DNA from: Chamaesiphon minutus PCC 6605
Lineage (GTDB): Bacteria > Cyanobacteriota > Cyanobacteriia > Cyanobacteriales > Chamaesiphonaceae
DNA length: 64,000 bases
Assembly (NCBI RefSeq): GCF_000317145.1
Contig: NC_020053.1
Span: 1-64,000 of the forward strand
Direction: 5' to 3'
Positions 41,978 to 51,117 of the stretch are shown here, one piece after another. Each line of letters starts with the position of its first letter. Within the stretch, counting starts at the first letter, position 1. A program made the position numbers and the translations under genes. Below the pieces are notes generated by a model. It saw nothing but the letters and a program-made list of their open reading frames with translations. It ran no database searches and was not told where the DNA came from.

Positions 41978-42376
41978 ATAGAGTAGATATAAAGACTATA
42001 CAAAGGCTCGGTAGAGATCTAGACCGATTGGGAGATTTTGCTTCTGTATTTACTACAGGCTAATCTAACTAGATTTGAGAGTGATGCGATCTTATAACAA
42101 TTTAACGATCGCAGATAACAAGCCCCAAATCGATAGATAGCAATCTCAATCTATCTCCTGATGGCAATACTAATTGTGGAGGAGCGGCACTCTCTCTGCG
42201 TGCTAGAGACTAAGGTTCCCATTTAGGAAGGCTAGATTCGGTCGAGACAAAATCGAATAAATGATAGGATTGTCATAATTAAAAAAGGTAAGTGTTAGAC
42301 ACTTACCCTCAAGAAAACAATTAGATCTCAGATTATAAATGTTGACGATTCGCTTTAGTAGTCAGGAGCACAAATC
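41978..42376. other. Intergenic region with one hairpin
   Basis: A 399-bp gap between divergent genes. The only clear element is a 9-bp hairpin GGTAAGTGT/ACACTTACC (42287-42307), followed on the minus strand by TTTTTT, which would stop antisense transcription coming from the recombinase gene at 42885. The promoters of both flanking genes must lie here, but I see no convincing boxes. Confidence 0.4.
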
Positions 42377-42652
42377 ATGCGCCTGACGATGAAGGGGAAA
42401 AATGGCTCGCTCAATCAATTTACTCAGAAGGTCAAAAATAAGCATGGAGACGTTATCGAATATCCCAAAGTTAATGGCATTCGCGACCCCAATAATTCCA
42501 AACATTGGCGGTGGAAGCTAACGTGGAAAGAGAAAATCGACAATCGGTGGCTCACTCGTGGGCTTCGGGTCAAACCAAGTCAAGTTGCCAAAGTCCAGAA
42601 GTCAATCGCCAGAAATGTTGGGATCGAAGAGATTCGGGAGTTTTTAAGTTAA
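42377..42652 (+). CDS. Small basic hypothetical protein
   Basis: Ninety-one residues, strongly basic (MRLTMKGKNGSLNQFTQKVK), with a tryptophan-rich centre (KHWRWKLTWKEKIDNRWL) and a helical end. The start is ATG 42377 with CAGGAG about 8 bases upstream. The composition suits DNA or RNA binding. It ends next to the palindrome repeats and recombinase gene, so it might be a recombination accessory factor; this is only positional. Confidence 0.5.
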   Translation: MRLTMKGKNGSLNQFTQKVKNKHGDVIEYPKVNGIRDPNNSKHWRWKLTWKEKIDNRWLTRGLRVKPSQVAKVQKSIARNVGIEEIREFLS

Positions 42653-42654
42653 AA

Positions 42655-42852
42655 TTTTAGGGTGTAATTACACCCTAAAAAACAGCCAAAAGTGGCTTGA
42701 TATAGAGCTTATAGCTATTCTCAATAACTATAAATGCTTGTAATGCTCATGCTTACTTAATTTGGCAAATTTTTTAGAGTGTAATTACACCCTAAAAAAT
42801 TGCTGTAAAAGGTACTAGCAAACAGCTATAGTTATTCTCAATAACTAAAAAT
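42655..42852. repeat. 117-bp tandem degenerate repeat with palindromes
   Basis: Each unit has a TTTTAGGGTGTAA/TTACACCCTAAAA palindrome (42655-42680 perfect; 42771-42798 with one mismatch) and, about 45-55 bp later, an ATAG(C/T)TATTCTCAATAACTA block (42711-42735 and 42828-42852). The offset between copies is 117 bp. It directly follows the stop of the recombinase at 42885 and may be its binding or recombination site. Confidence 0.6.
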
Positions 42853-42884
42853 ATTAGTTCGGATATTGGTGCGATCCGAGTCTT

Positions 42885-43901
42885 TCAATCTGGATTGAGT
42901 CGAATCCCTAACTTCAGAGCCGGATTATTGACCCACCGATCCCCGACATGGGTGTAAATCGCTGTGGTCTTTGGATTGGCATGACCCAATAGATCTTGGA
43001 CTTGCCGCAACGATGCCCCATTCTGAATCGCTAAAGTCCCCGCTGTATGCCGCAAGGAGTGCGCCGATAAAGTCCGTCCCTCCCCATGTTTGAGATCCAA
43101 AGCTTCGAGATAACTATCGACGATAAATCTAATCCCCCTTCTAGATAAGCGACGATCCTCACGGTCGGGGTCGATGTGATGGCGCGGATGATGCACGTTG
43201 ATAAATAAAGGAGTAGCAGCCGCAGTACTAAATTTAGCCTGTCTTCTGGCGAGTAAATAACGATCGAGTACATCCACTAAGTCGGGAATCAGTGGCACCA
43301 CCCGTTGTTGTCGCTTACTAGTTACCGTAATTCCTACCCCCGTGGGATCGCGGCGAATATCCCCCACATTCGCCCGATGCGCTTCCATCGATCTAACTCC
43401 TTCGAGGGTCATCAACCCCAATAGGAAACGGTCGCGGAGAACTTTGAGAGGGGTAGATTTCGCCAGTGGAGCTTGAAGGAATGTCTCCGCCTCAACCGCA
43501 GTCAAATAAGTAATCGAGTCAGCCGGATCGCCGCGTTGCTTGGGTGCTTTGACCCCCCAGACGGGGTTATGCGAAAGGAGACCGTATTCCATCGCAGCAT
43601 CGTACATCCGACTGACAGCGACGAGTTTGAGGGAGATGGTGGCGGGTTTGTATTGCTGTTGGACTAAGTTGTGGCGGTAGATTTTAATCGCATCCCGCGT
43701 CACCTCTAGGGGCTGGAGCTGATTGACCTCACACCAGAGCAAGTACTGTTTTGCTTCGCACCAATAGGTACGGATGGTTTCGGCACTAGCACCGCCAGCA
43801 GCCACATCGAATTGGAGGAAGCTGGTAAATGCGGCAATTAAGGGATTGGCATCGAGGACAAAAGTGGGCGTGCTGGTGGTAGTACTAGTAGGTTGCTCCA
43901 T
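42885..43901 (-). CDS. Tyrosine recombinase, inverted twin 1
   Basis: A 338-residue XerC/D-type recombinase. The N-terminal SAM-like core-binding domain is at about 20-115 and the catalytic domain follows, with Arg in LEGVRSMEAHR, HSLRH with the second Arg, LLGHANPKTT with His, and Tyr in TAIYTH. It shares about 92% of residues with the gene at 44162-45211 (about 27 differences by eye), in opposite orientation. Such enzymes exchange strands between short sites. The role of this pair (integration or inversion) is not known. Confidence 0.9.
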   Translation of the reverse strand: MEQPTSTTTSTPTFVLDANPLIAAFTSFLQFDVAAGGASAETIRTYWCEAKQYLLWCEVNQLQPLEVTRDAIKIYRHNLVQQQYKPATISLKLVAVSRMYDAAMEYGLLSHNPVWGVKAPKQRGDPADSITYLTAVEAETFLQAPLAKSTPLKVLRDRFLLGLMTLEGVRSMEAHRANVGDIRRDPTGVGITVTSKRQQRVVPLIPDLVDVLDRYLLARRQAKFSTAAATPLFINVHHPRHHIDPDREDRRLSRRGIRFIVDSYLEALDLKHGEGRTLSAHSLRHTAGTLAIQNGASLRQVQDLLGHANPKTTAIYTHVGDRWVNNPALKLGIRLNPD

Positions 43902-44012
43902 TGAATTTAGCCAGATGCACGGAATAATTTAGGTCATCATAAATTCCATAAGTTTTAATAATTCAAGGTTGGCAATAAATTGCTGGGAAATTTGGGGGAA
44001 TTTTCACTCTTT

Positions 44013-44052
44013 TTTTAATATACCGCTAATAAGGATTAGCGGTATATTAAAA
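44013..44052. repeat. Perfect hairpin at the centre of the twin-recombinase palindrome
   Basis: An 18-bp stem (arm TTTTAATATACCGCTAAT) with an AAGG loop. Its centre (44032.5) coincides with the midpoint between the two start codons (44031.5). The remaining parts of the 260-bp spacer are only weakly symmetrical, with similar TGCATCT...AATTCAATG ends before each start. Confidence 0.75.
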
Positions 44053-44161
44053 TAGCAAGCGAAATAATCGATAATTTATTAACTATTTATTTCCAGATTC
44101 AACCCACCCCCGATGCCTAATTAATTATGCCCAACCACTGTATGCATCTTGTCATAATTCA

Positions 44162-45211
44162 ATGGAGCAACCCACCCGCACTACTACTACTGCCACCACT
44201 TTTGTCCTCGATGCCAATGCCTTAATTTCAGCATTTACCAGTTTTATCCAATTCGATGTAGCTGCTGGCGGTGCTAGTGGCGAAACCATCCGTACCTATT
44301 GGTGCGAAGCGAAACAGTACTTGCTCTGGTGTGAAGTCAATCAACTCCAACCCCTAGATGTGACGCGGGATGCGATTAAAATCTACCGTCACCATTTAGT
44401 CCAACAGCAATACAAACCTGCCACCATTGCCCTCAAACTCGTCGCTGTGAGTCGGATGTACGATGCGGCGATGGAATATGGTCTACTCTCCCATAACCCC
44501 GTCTGGGGCGTAAAACCGCCCAAGCAACGAGGCGATCCGGCTGACTCGATTACTTATCTCTCCGCAGCGGAGGCGGAGACATTCCTTCAAGCTCCACTGG
44601 CTAAATCTACTACCCTGAAAATCCTCCGCGACCGTTTCTTATTGGGACTAATGACCCTTGAAGGGGTCAGGTCGATTGAAGCGCATCGAGCGAATGTGGG
44701 TGATATTCGCCGCGATCCGACTGGGGTAGGGATTATGGTAACTAGTAAGCGGCAGCAACGAGTCGTGCCGCTGATTCCCGACTTGGTGGATTTGCTCGAT
44801 CGTTATTTACTTGCTAGGAGACAGGCTAAATTTAGTACGGCTGCTGCCGAGCCACTTTTTATCAACGTTCATCATCCGCGCCATCAGATCGACCCTGACC
44901 GCGAGGATCGTCGCTTATCGAGACGGGGGATTAGATTTATTGTCGATAGTTACCTCAAAGCTCTCGACCTCAAATATGGGGAGGGTCGGACTTTATCGGC
45001 GCATTCCTTACGGCATACGGCGGGGACTCTCGCGATTCAGAATGGGGCATCCTTGCGGCAAGTCCAGGATTTATTGGGTCATGCCGATCCGAAGACTACG
45101 GCAATTTATACTCATATTGGCGATCGATGGGTTAATAATCCGGCTTTGAAGTTGGGGATTAACTTAAATCCCGAACGATCTCAAGTCGGGATAGCTACAG
45201 GATACGTGTAA
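44162..45211 (+). CDS. Tyrosine recombinase, inverted twin 2, with transposon-derived C-terminus
   Basis: A 349-residue recombinase with the same catalytic layout as its twin (EGVRSIEAHR, HSLRH, LLGHADPKTT, TAIYTH). The last residues after LNPE (RSQVGIATGYV) are not in the twin; the end, with the stop codon, lies inside the 48-bp terminal inverted repeat of the Tn3-type element (from 45187). So the transposon, or a rearrangement at its end, replaced the natural 3' end. The catalytic Tyr is upstream and intact, so activity may persist. Confidence 0.9.
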   Translation: MEQPTRTTTTATTFVLDANALISAFTSFIQFDVAAGGASGETIRTYWCEAKQYLLWCEVNQLQPLDVTRDAIKIYRHHLVQQQYKPATIALKLVAVSRMYDAAMEYGLLSHNPVWGVKPPKQRGDPADSITYLSAAEAETFLQAPLAKSTTLKILRDRFLLGLMTLEGVRSIEAHRANVGDIRRDPTGVGIMVTSKRQQRVVPLIPDLVDLLDRYLLARRQAKFSTAAAEPLFINVHHPRHQIDPDREDRRLSRRGIRFIVDSYLKALDLKYGEGRTLSAHSLRHTAGTLAIQNGASLRQVQDLLGHADPKTTAIYTHIGDRWVNNPALKLGINLNPERSQVGIATGYV

Positions 45212-45234
45212 AAACCTGCAAGATAGACCTCTAA
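45187..45234 (+). repeat. Terminal inverted repeat, left
   Basis: Begins CGGGATAGCTACAGGATACG and ends AGATAGACCTCTAA; perfect inverse of 49843-49890, with weaker similarity for another 15 bp inward (CCTAAACTAGC against CCTAGACTGGC). Confidence 0.85.
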
Positions 45235-45253
45235 GCCTTGCCTAAACTAGCTT

Positions 45254-48244
45254 TCATCCATCCAGGTTATTGGCTTCCGACAGAGCGGAGACAATCGGGA
45301 GATGAATTGCGCCCTCCAATGGCGCAGGAATGCTTTGCAGATCGATAACAAAATCGCCATAACGCTTCAGATGACCCGTCAAATAAGGACTCAGCGTTGC
45401 TAACATCGAACGATCGATCTTGACCCCTTCAGCCGTCAGTTGCTGAATGACTACAGACAGATCCACCGCATTATGGAGAATCACGGCACTAGCAACCAGA
45501 TCGAGATACTTGACACGCTTCTCCTGTTGTTCGGGATCGTTTTCAGTGATAATTCCCTCCTTCCCAAAGAAGATCCAGTCTAGGAAATGATTGTAGCCCT
45601 CCACGATATTAGTACAGGCAGTAATCTCTTGGCGCAAACCACGATCGGAAATATATTCGAGCAGAAAGATCGTGCGAACGACTCGACCTAATTCCCTAAA
45701 AGCCTGATAGAGACGATTTTTCCGACTGTAACTTCCTAATTTCCGCAACAGCATCGAAGGTAAAAACTTCCCCGCCTGAATCGATAACACCACTCGCATT
45801 AAATCCTGCCAATGAGTGCGAATTAATTGCCAGTCAATGACATCCTTAAACAGCGGGTCGATATACTCGTAAACAGCATCCTGACTGGGACGAAAGAACT
45901 TATAATCCTGCCAGTTCCGAATCCGAGGCATCAGTTTAATCCCCAACAAATATGACAATCCAAACACGGTAGTTGATTGTCCTTGGGTATCTGCGTGCAA
46001 AGTATCGGGTTGAATATCCGAAGTATTCTTGAGCAAGCCATCGAGAATATAAACCGCCTCCCAAACTCCACAATTAATGAAATGGGTGAACAAAGCAATG
46101 TAGGTATCGGAAACATGATGGTAGGCAATACCCCCATAGCCACCATAGCGAATGTGATACTCTGACATCAAATTATTTTCATAAACCTCAAACTTACTGC
46201 CATCAGCAGCAGCCTTCTTCCCCGTCCCCCAACACTTGGGCAGCTCCAGCAGATTATAGGCATTAATCAGATCTCGCATCGCTGCTTCAAGCTGTTGAAT
46301 GGAGATATGTTGGCGATTGACATAAGCCAACATCCGCGAACTAACTTTCCCCCGCGTGTGTCGTGCGGTTTGATTCGGCCCCAGATTACAACCATAGCCA
46401 AATACTGCCAAAATATACCGTTCGACCGAATTCTCAATCTTTGGCTCAGAACCAGAAACTGGGCCAAAATGACGCACCCAATTGAGCCAATGCTCGACAT
46501 GACAAAGGATATCCAACACACTGCGCTCTGGCAGGCGTTGTAGGATCTCCGCTTCCAATTCCTTTGCTCCAGATGGTGGTGGCGCAGCAGCAATTCGTTT
46601 GAGTACTGGTTCGCCTTCTGCACTAATGGTTATCTGCGTCCCATCCTGGCAAATTTGGTCTACAGTGGTGGCTGTCTCTGTCAGTTCGATCTGAAGCTGT
46701 TCGACAAATTGAGCGGCGGTAGGAGCCATTCCGGTTTGTTGACAATAATCTGCCAATAGCGGCTGACACTCATCCCAGGATAGCAACTGTTCGCGGAAGT
46801 CTGCATAGTTCTCTGACCCCACCACGCAAGCATCACCGCTTTTGAATTCTGCTGCCAAATAAGTGAAGATACACACCTCGAATTGCTGTCGCACCAACCG
46901 CACTTTACCCTCATGTTCCTCCACCACCAATCGCCGCCAGCGTTCGCTCATAAAGCTCAGATCTAAATCATCCACTGGCAACCATTTGGAGCGGCGATCT
47001 TCATGCGCCAAAACGACAGTTAAAGCTGCCGTCAATGAGAGGTCTTGGCTGGTGGACTGGATTTCCAAGCCCCGCACCAATGGAAATAACACCGAACGGT
47101 AACGACTGTAGAACCGCCACACTAGGGGCAAGTAATTGTCGCTATTGTAAGCAGTAATCTCTTCACACTGCTCCAACAAAGCTACGGCTCCCCCATGCGT
47201 TTCCAGCACAGATTGGACTCGTTCGCCCAAACTAGCTGTATCGGTTTCGCCTGCTGATGTCTGTAAAATCTCAGCTAAGACTCCCAGCATCGATGCCGTC
47301 TGAGCTAAATGCTGCTCGCGTAACTCTACCAGCTTGTCTCTGGCACACTGGTGCATTTTCTGCATTCGCTTGAGAAACATCTCCACCAAATGGTCGCGAG
47401 TTTTGACTTGGACGCGGTAGAGCAGACAAATCAATAGAGCACGACGTTTAGCTAGTTTCAGCTCCCGCAAGTCCGTCAGAGCCAAGGCTTTGGCTTGAGC
47501 GGCAAAGGATTTGACCTTAGCAGGTGCAATAGTGATGAGTAACTGGCGCACATCCCCACAGGTGAGCATCTGCTCGAATTTAGCTTGTAGTGCTTGAACG
47601 TGAGATAGGCGAGCACTTTTCGGTGGTGCTCTCAATAAACTGAAGGTTAATCCCGATGCGGGTGAAGTAGCTAGCAAATCATCTACAAATGCCTGCTGGA
47701 TGGGAGTCATCGCATTGGTAATGCGCCCAAACAAGCGATTATTCACGACAGTACGGATATGACCGACTAAACGATCTAAAGTACTAAAAGCTGGTAATTC
47801 ATAACGTTCTTTGACCAATTCTTCGACTGCGACATTGATTAAATCGGCAGGATACTCCATCACCTGGGCCGCCTGTGCAATGGCCGTAGCAATGGCAGTT
47901 TGAGCCTTACGGTCGTAAGGATGAACGCCCAAGTAAGCTCGAATTGCCTCTGCATAATAGTAGCGAGAACGTTCGGGTGGGATGGCACAGACGTTGGCAC
48001 TGAGATTCAAACAAGCCCGAATGTGTCCGACAACCGTTGGCGGGACTGCTTCTGATGGTGGAAAATAGCCCAACCGCTGGAATGATTTGAGCATCACTAA
48101 TAAGCGCAGCAGCCCACGTTTACTTTTGACTTGTGTTTGGGCAAATATTAGCTCAGATGCAGATGGTGTATAGATTTCGGTCAGTTCCTTGACAGTTGCC
48201 TGAGATTTGAAGCGGGGATAAGCCGTGCGTTCGATAGCGGTCAT
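45254..48244 (-). CDS. tnpA: Tn3-family transposase
   Basis: Start chosen at ATG 48244 (MTAIERTAYPRFKSQ), giving 996 residues, the usual Tn3 TnpA length; a TTG 11 codons upstream also opens the frame. The C-terminal catalytic domain shows the DDE triad: ADGSKFEV, then HADTQGQS, then NIVEGYNHF. It cuts both ends of the element and joins them to the target by replicative transposition. The gene runs up to 20 bp from the left inverted repeat, as in Tn3 elements. It looks intact. Confidence 0.95.
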   Translation of the reverse strand: MTAIERTAYPRFKSQATVKELTEIYTPSASELIFAQTQVKSKRGLLRLLVMLKSFQRLGYFPPSEAVPPTVVGHIRACLNLSANVCAIPPERSRYYYAEAIRAYLGVHPYDRKAQTAIATAIAQAAQVMEYPADLINVAVEELVKERYELPAFSTLDRLVGHIRTVVNNRLFGRITNAMTPIQQAFVDDLLATSPASGLTFSLLRAPPKSARLSHVQALQAKFEQMLTCGDVRQLLITIAPAKVKSFAAQAKALALTDLRELKLAKRRALLICLLYRVQVKTRDHLVEMFLKRMQKMHQCARDKLVELREQHLAQTASMLGVLAEILQTSAGETDTASLGERVQSVLETHGGAVALLEQCEEITAYNSDNYLPLVWRFYSRYRSVLFPLVRGLEIQSTSQDLSLTAALTVVLAHEDRRSKWLPVDDLDLSFMSERWRRLVVEEHEGKVRLVRQQFEVCIFTYLAAEFKSGDACVVGSENYADFREQLLSWDECQPLLADYCQQTGMAPTAAQFVEQLQIELTETATTVDQICQDGTQITISAEGEPVLKRIAAAPPPSGAKELEAEILQRLPERSVLDILCHVEHWLNWVRHFGPVSGSEPKIENSVERYILAVFGYGCNLGPNQTARHTRGKVSSRMLAYVNRQHISIQQLEAAMRDLINAYNLLELPKCWGTGKKAAADGSKFEVYENNLMSEYHIRYGGYGGIAYHHVSDTYIALFTHFINCGVWEAVYILDGLLKNTSDIQPDTLHADTQGQSTTVFGLSYLLGIKLMPRIRNWQDYKFFRPSQDAVYEYIDPLFKDVIDWQLIRTHWQDLMRVVLSIQAGKFLPSMLLRKLGSYSRKNRLYQAFRELGRVVRTIFLLEYISDRGLRQEITACTNIVEGYNHFLDWIFFGKEGIITENDPEQQEKRVKYLDLVASAVILHNAVDLSVVIQQLTAEGVKIDRSMLATLSPYLTGHLKRYGDFVIDLQSIPAPLEGAIHLPIVSALSEANNLDG

Positions 48245-48294
48245 AAAGCCGTTGGGAATTCCAGCCAGATCTGGCAATACTCAGTTGTCCAAGG

Positions 48295-48315
48295 CAGAGT
48301 ATAAGCCATACTCTG
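48295..48315. repeat. Small hairpin between tnpI and tnpA
   Basis: CAGAGTAT/ATACTCTG, 8-bp stem with 5-base loop, in the 128-bp gap between the two genes. It could be part of a recombination site or a transcript-processing hairpin. Confidence 0.4.
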
Positions 48316-48372
48316 TCATAAATTCAGTAGATCGCCAAAACATTATTTTAGGAGGTTTAGCGATCGTTAAAT

Positions 48373-49275
48373 TCAACTATTTTTCGAGGCTTGCACCAAT
48401 CGATCTAAGGCTGAGTGCGCGACAATTTCTGCTCGTTCAGAAGTAACTTTTTGATAGCGCAAAGTGGTTTGAATATTAGTATGTCCCATCAGGGCACGTA
48501 ACTCCTCGATGCCCATCAAGCCAACTCGTTCGGTAGCAAAGGTGTGTCGTAAGTCGTGCATTCTAATCCCATTGAGTTCTGGTGCGCTCTCAATTAGGTG
48601 TGTCCAGTCACGATGAGCTGTGCGATAACTCAGGCGGGTGACTAATTTGGTGACGGGTTTTTGGGCGGTAAATAAAGCATCCGATTCTGGGTGACGGTAG
48701 TATTTTAGATATTTTTCTAGAACCGTTGCGGCATCTTCACTGTAGAAACACCACCGGATTTTATTCCCTTTGCCAATCACTTGAAATTTGCGCTCTATTA
48801 AATCGATCTGTTCTAGGTTCAATGCTAAAGTCTCTGCAATTCTGGCACCAGTGCGATGTAGCAAGTACACCAGAGCTTTCATCCGACTGTGATGGTCGAT
48901 TACTTGATAAAGTGTGGTGATTTGGGCTGGGGATAAATATCGAATCACTCGATCTGAAAAATGCTCTCCCCGTTCTAGATTGGGTTTGCGTCGTTGAAGT
49001 CGAGCGATAGGGTTAACTTTCAAGTAACCTTGCTCGACTGCAAAGTTGAATAAAGCTTGTAAGATTGCTTGATGTCGTTGATGAGTCGTATAAGCTAGAT
49101 GAGATAAGTTATCTAGGTAATTTGCTAGTGTCGAACGGCTCAAGATTTCAATCGGATAACTGCCGTATTCTCCTAGTAGCGGCATGAGGCTCAATTCATA
49201 GGATTGAACGGTGCTTCGAGCGAGTCCTGGACGCTCTAGAAATTCAGTGGCGACTGTAGCTAGTGGGATAGACAA
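48373..49275 (-). CDS. TnpI-like tyrosine recombinase (cointegrate resolution)
   Basis: A 300-residue recombinase: core-binding domain about 1-90, catalytic Arg in RTGARIAETLAL, MHDLRHTFATERVG, LMGHTNIQTTLRYQK with the final Tyr. It precedes the transposase on the same strand inside the transposon, as tnpI does in Tn4430, where it resolves cointegrates at an internal site. That site may be the dyad-containing gap 49276-49358, between this gene and the divergent HTH gene (for example ATACT/AGTAT around 49311-49326). Confidence 0.85.
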   Translation of the reverse strand: MSIPLATVATEFLERPGLARSTVQSYELSLMPLLGEYGSYPIEILSRSTLANYLDNLSHLAYTTHQRHQAILQALFNFAVEQGYLKVNPIARLQRRKPNLERGEHFSDRVIRYLSPAQITTLYQVIDHHSRMKALVYLLHRTGARIAETLALNLEQIDLIERKFQVIGKGNKIRWCFYSEDAATVLEKYLKYYRHPESDALFTAQKPVTKLVTRLSYRTAHRDWTHLIESAPELNGIRMHDLRHTFATERVGLMGIEELRALMGHTNIQTTLRYQKVTSERAEIVAHSALDRLVQASKNS

Positions 49276-49358
49276 TTTATCAGTTAGTTTAACTAGTAAA
49301 GTTGAATAATACTTTCCATAGTATAGTTCTCTATAAACATATTTTAAGACACTGTTTT

Positions 49359-49817
49359 GTGAATATTCTTCAAAGTGATAAATCGCCTAACACCAGTGAA
49401 ACTGTGGGTGACTATATCAAACGGATGCGATTAATGCTCGGTTTGAATCAGAAGGAATTGGCAGCTATCGCGGGGATTCACTTGCAAAGCGTGGGGAAAA
49501 TCGAACGCGGGCTAACAACTAAGCTGAATTCTCACAGTAAAAATGGCTTGGCAAGTGCGCTACAAGTTCCGGTGGAATATTTAGAGGCAGTCTGTCGCGG
49601 TACTCCAGTTGTGGCTGTTTCTCAACTCAAATTCTGTGCGCCGTGCTGGACTCCTGGAACGCCACCAGACCCACTCTGGATGGATGTGAGGGCTAAATAC
49701 TGCTTTCTGTGTGGTTTTGCGCTACGCGATCGTTGTAGTCATTGCCAGGAAACGATTGCTTCTCTCAAGCATCGCTTTTGTCCTTTTTGTGGCACTGCTT
49801 ATAAGGCTGAAGCCTGA
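49359..49817 (+). CDS. XRE-type HTH protein with zinc ribbons
   Basis: Start chosen at GTG 49359, giving 152 residues; the frame is open back to 49302. Residues about 13-70 (GDYIKRMRLMLGLNQKELAA, IAGIHLQSVGKIERG) are a classic XRE helix-turn-helix. The C-terminal part has CAPC, CFLCG, CSHC and CPFCG knuckles, enough for two zinc ribbons. It is divergent from tnpI within the transposon and is a likely repressor of the shared promoter region. The cargo or regulator status is inferred. Confidence 0.75.
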   Translation: MNILQSDKSPNTSETVGDYIKRMRLMLGLNQKELAAIAGIHLQSVGKIERGLTTKLNSHSKNGLASALQVPVEYLEAVCRGTPVVAVSQLKFCAPCWTPGTPPDPLWMDVRAKYCFLCGFALRDRCSHCQETIASLKHRFCPFCGTAYKAEA

Positions 49818-49842
49818 TTTTAAAAGCCAGTCTAGGTGAGGA

Positions 49843-49890
49843 TTAGAGGTCTATCTTGCAGGTTTTTACACGTATCCTGTAGCTATCCCG
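49843..49890 (-). repeat. Terminal inverted repeat, right
   Basis: Perfect 48-bp inverse of 45187-45234, ending CTATCCCG on the plus strand. Confidence 0.85.
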
Positions 49891-49986
49891 GCTTAACCTG
49901 GTCTAAACGGACAATTTTCCCGTTTTGGCATCACCATCTCAAAACTCCTAATCTCCCTGTTTGAGCGGATGTACCGATAATCGCCA

Positions 49987-50979
49987 ATGTTCGATATTAA
50001 AATTACTGTTGTCAAGCCAGCGATTGCGGGCAGCACTGGCTCTGAGGGCAAACTCTCTCCCAATTCAGTTACCTCTGGTATCTGGGCAGAATTCCTCTCT
50101 CTGCAAATTTCATCTGCTACCAGACGATCGTATGCAGCAGCATTGAAGGACTTTTTTCAGAGAGAATTAGAAACCGAGGTGTCTGTAGCGACGATCGAGT
50201 CGTTCTTGCGACTCCCCGAACGGGAGGCAATCGGTCATGTGTTGAATTATCGCGGACAATTGCTGACGGCAGGTTTAGCTGCGGCGACGGTAAATGCGCG
50301 GCTGGCTGCACTACGCTCTTTTGTCATTCACGCTTATAAGCGGAAATTGTGCAATTTTCGGTTGGATGATATTAAATCGGTGAAGGCGCAGAGCTATAAG
50401 GATACTAGGGGGATCTCGATCGAGTTATTCCAACAGTTAATCGATGAGATCGACAGATCGACGAGCATGGGTAGAAGAGATTATGCGATGCTGCGGTTGC
50501 TGTGGGACAATGCGCTCAGACGCGCTGAGGTGTGTGGACTCGATCGGGTGGACTTTCATCCTGGGGAGGCTCGGCTTTATCTCAAGGGAAAGGGGAGAAT
50601 CGATAAGGAACCGATCGATTTGGCTGCGGCTACGGTGGAAGCGATTTCGGATTGGTTGGCGAGTATGGGTGAGAGTAAGAGTCTGGCTCTATTTGTTTCT
50701 AGTCGGGATACCCGACTGAGTGTAGATAGACTGTATCAGATTGTCGGGGGGCTGGCTCAATCTGCGGGAATCGATCGGGTAGTAAGTCCACATAAGATTC
50801 GACACTCTAGTATTACGGCATTACTAGATCTTAACGGTGGAGATGTGCGATCGGCTCAGGCACACTCTAGGCACAAGAATTTGGCTACATTGATTCGCTA
50901 CGATGATGGGCGACAGCAATTGCAGGGGAAGGCAGCGAAGACGCTGGCTGATGCAATTTTGGAGCGAGATGTGGATTAA
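49987..50979 (+). CDS. Tyrosine recombinase/phage-type integrase
   Basis: A 330-residue recombinase unrelated in close detail to the twins: core-binding domain about 30-120, catalytic Arg in DNALRRAEVCGL, Lys in LKGKGR, HKIRHSSITALLDL, then AHSRHKNLATLIRYDDGR with a Tyr in an unusual context. It begins 96 bp outside the right end of the transposon. It may be the integrase that built this recombination hot spot. Confidence 0.85.
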   Translation: MFDIKITVVKPAIAGSTGSEGKLSPNSVTSGIWAEFLSLQISSATRRSYAAALKDFFQRELETEVSVATIESFLRLPEREAIGHVLNYRGQLLTAGLAAATVNARLAALRSFVIHAYKRKLCNFRLDDIKSVKAQSYKDTRGISIELFQQLIDEIDRSTSMGRRDYAMLRLLWDNALRRAEVCGLDRVDFHPGEARLYLKGKGRIDKEPIDLAAATVEAISDWLASMGESKSLALFVSSRDTRLSVDRLYQIVGGLAQSAGIDRVVSPHKIRHSSITALLDLNGGDVRSAQAHSRHKNLATLIRYDDGRQQLQGKAAKTLADAILERDVD

Positions 50980-51031
50980 AGAATGGGGCTTGTATTTGTA
51001 CAAATCACTCTGGAAGCAGTTCTTGTCGCTC

Positions 51032-51112
51032 CCTTTTTTTAGTACACCAATCTCTCCTGATTTGGGGCGAGTTTCGGACAAAAATGCTGTTTACTGCTGT
51101 ACTAAAAAAAGG
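51032..51112. repeat. 81-bp segment with 14-bp inverted ends
   Basis: CCTTTTTTTAGTAC (51032-51045) and its perfect inverse (51099-51112) flank 53 bp. It lies between the integrase stop and the broken CoiA-like gene. It may be a small inverted-repeat element, an attachment-type site or a long-loop terminator for both convergent genes. Confidence 0.4.
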
Positions 51113-51117
51113 TTGTC

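Larger units (their letters stand above)
45187..49890. mobile_element. Tn3-family transposon with TnpI-type recombinase
   Basis: A 4.7-kb unit bounded by 48-bp perfect inverted repeats, carrying a Tn3-type transposase, a tyrosine recombinase in the same orientation (Tn4430-like tnpI-tnpA order) and a divergent HTH/zinc-ribbon gene. No 5-bp target duplication is visible (CAAGT left, GCTTA right), so the copy may have been rearranged after insertion, perhaps by recombination between elements. Confidence 0.8.

Noticed and set aside
42655-42852. CRISPR array
   Set aside because: Only two units, each long and internally palindromic, without unique spacers; no cas genes.
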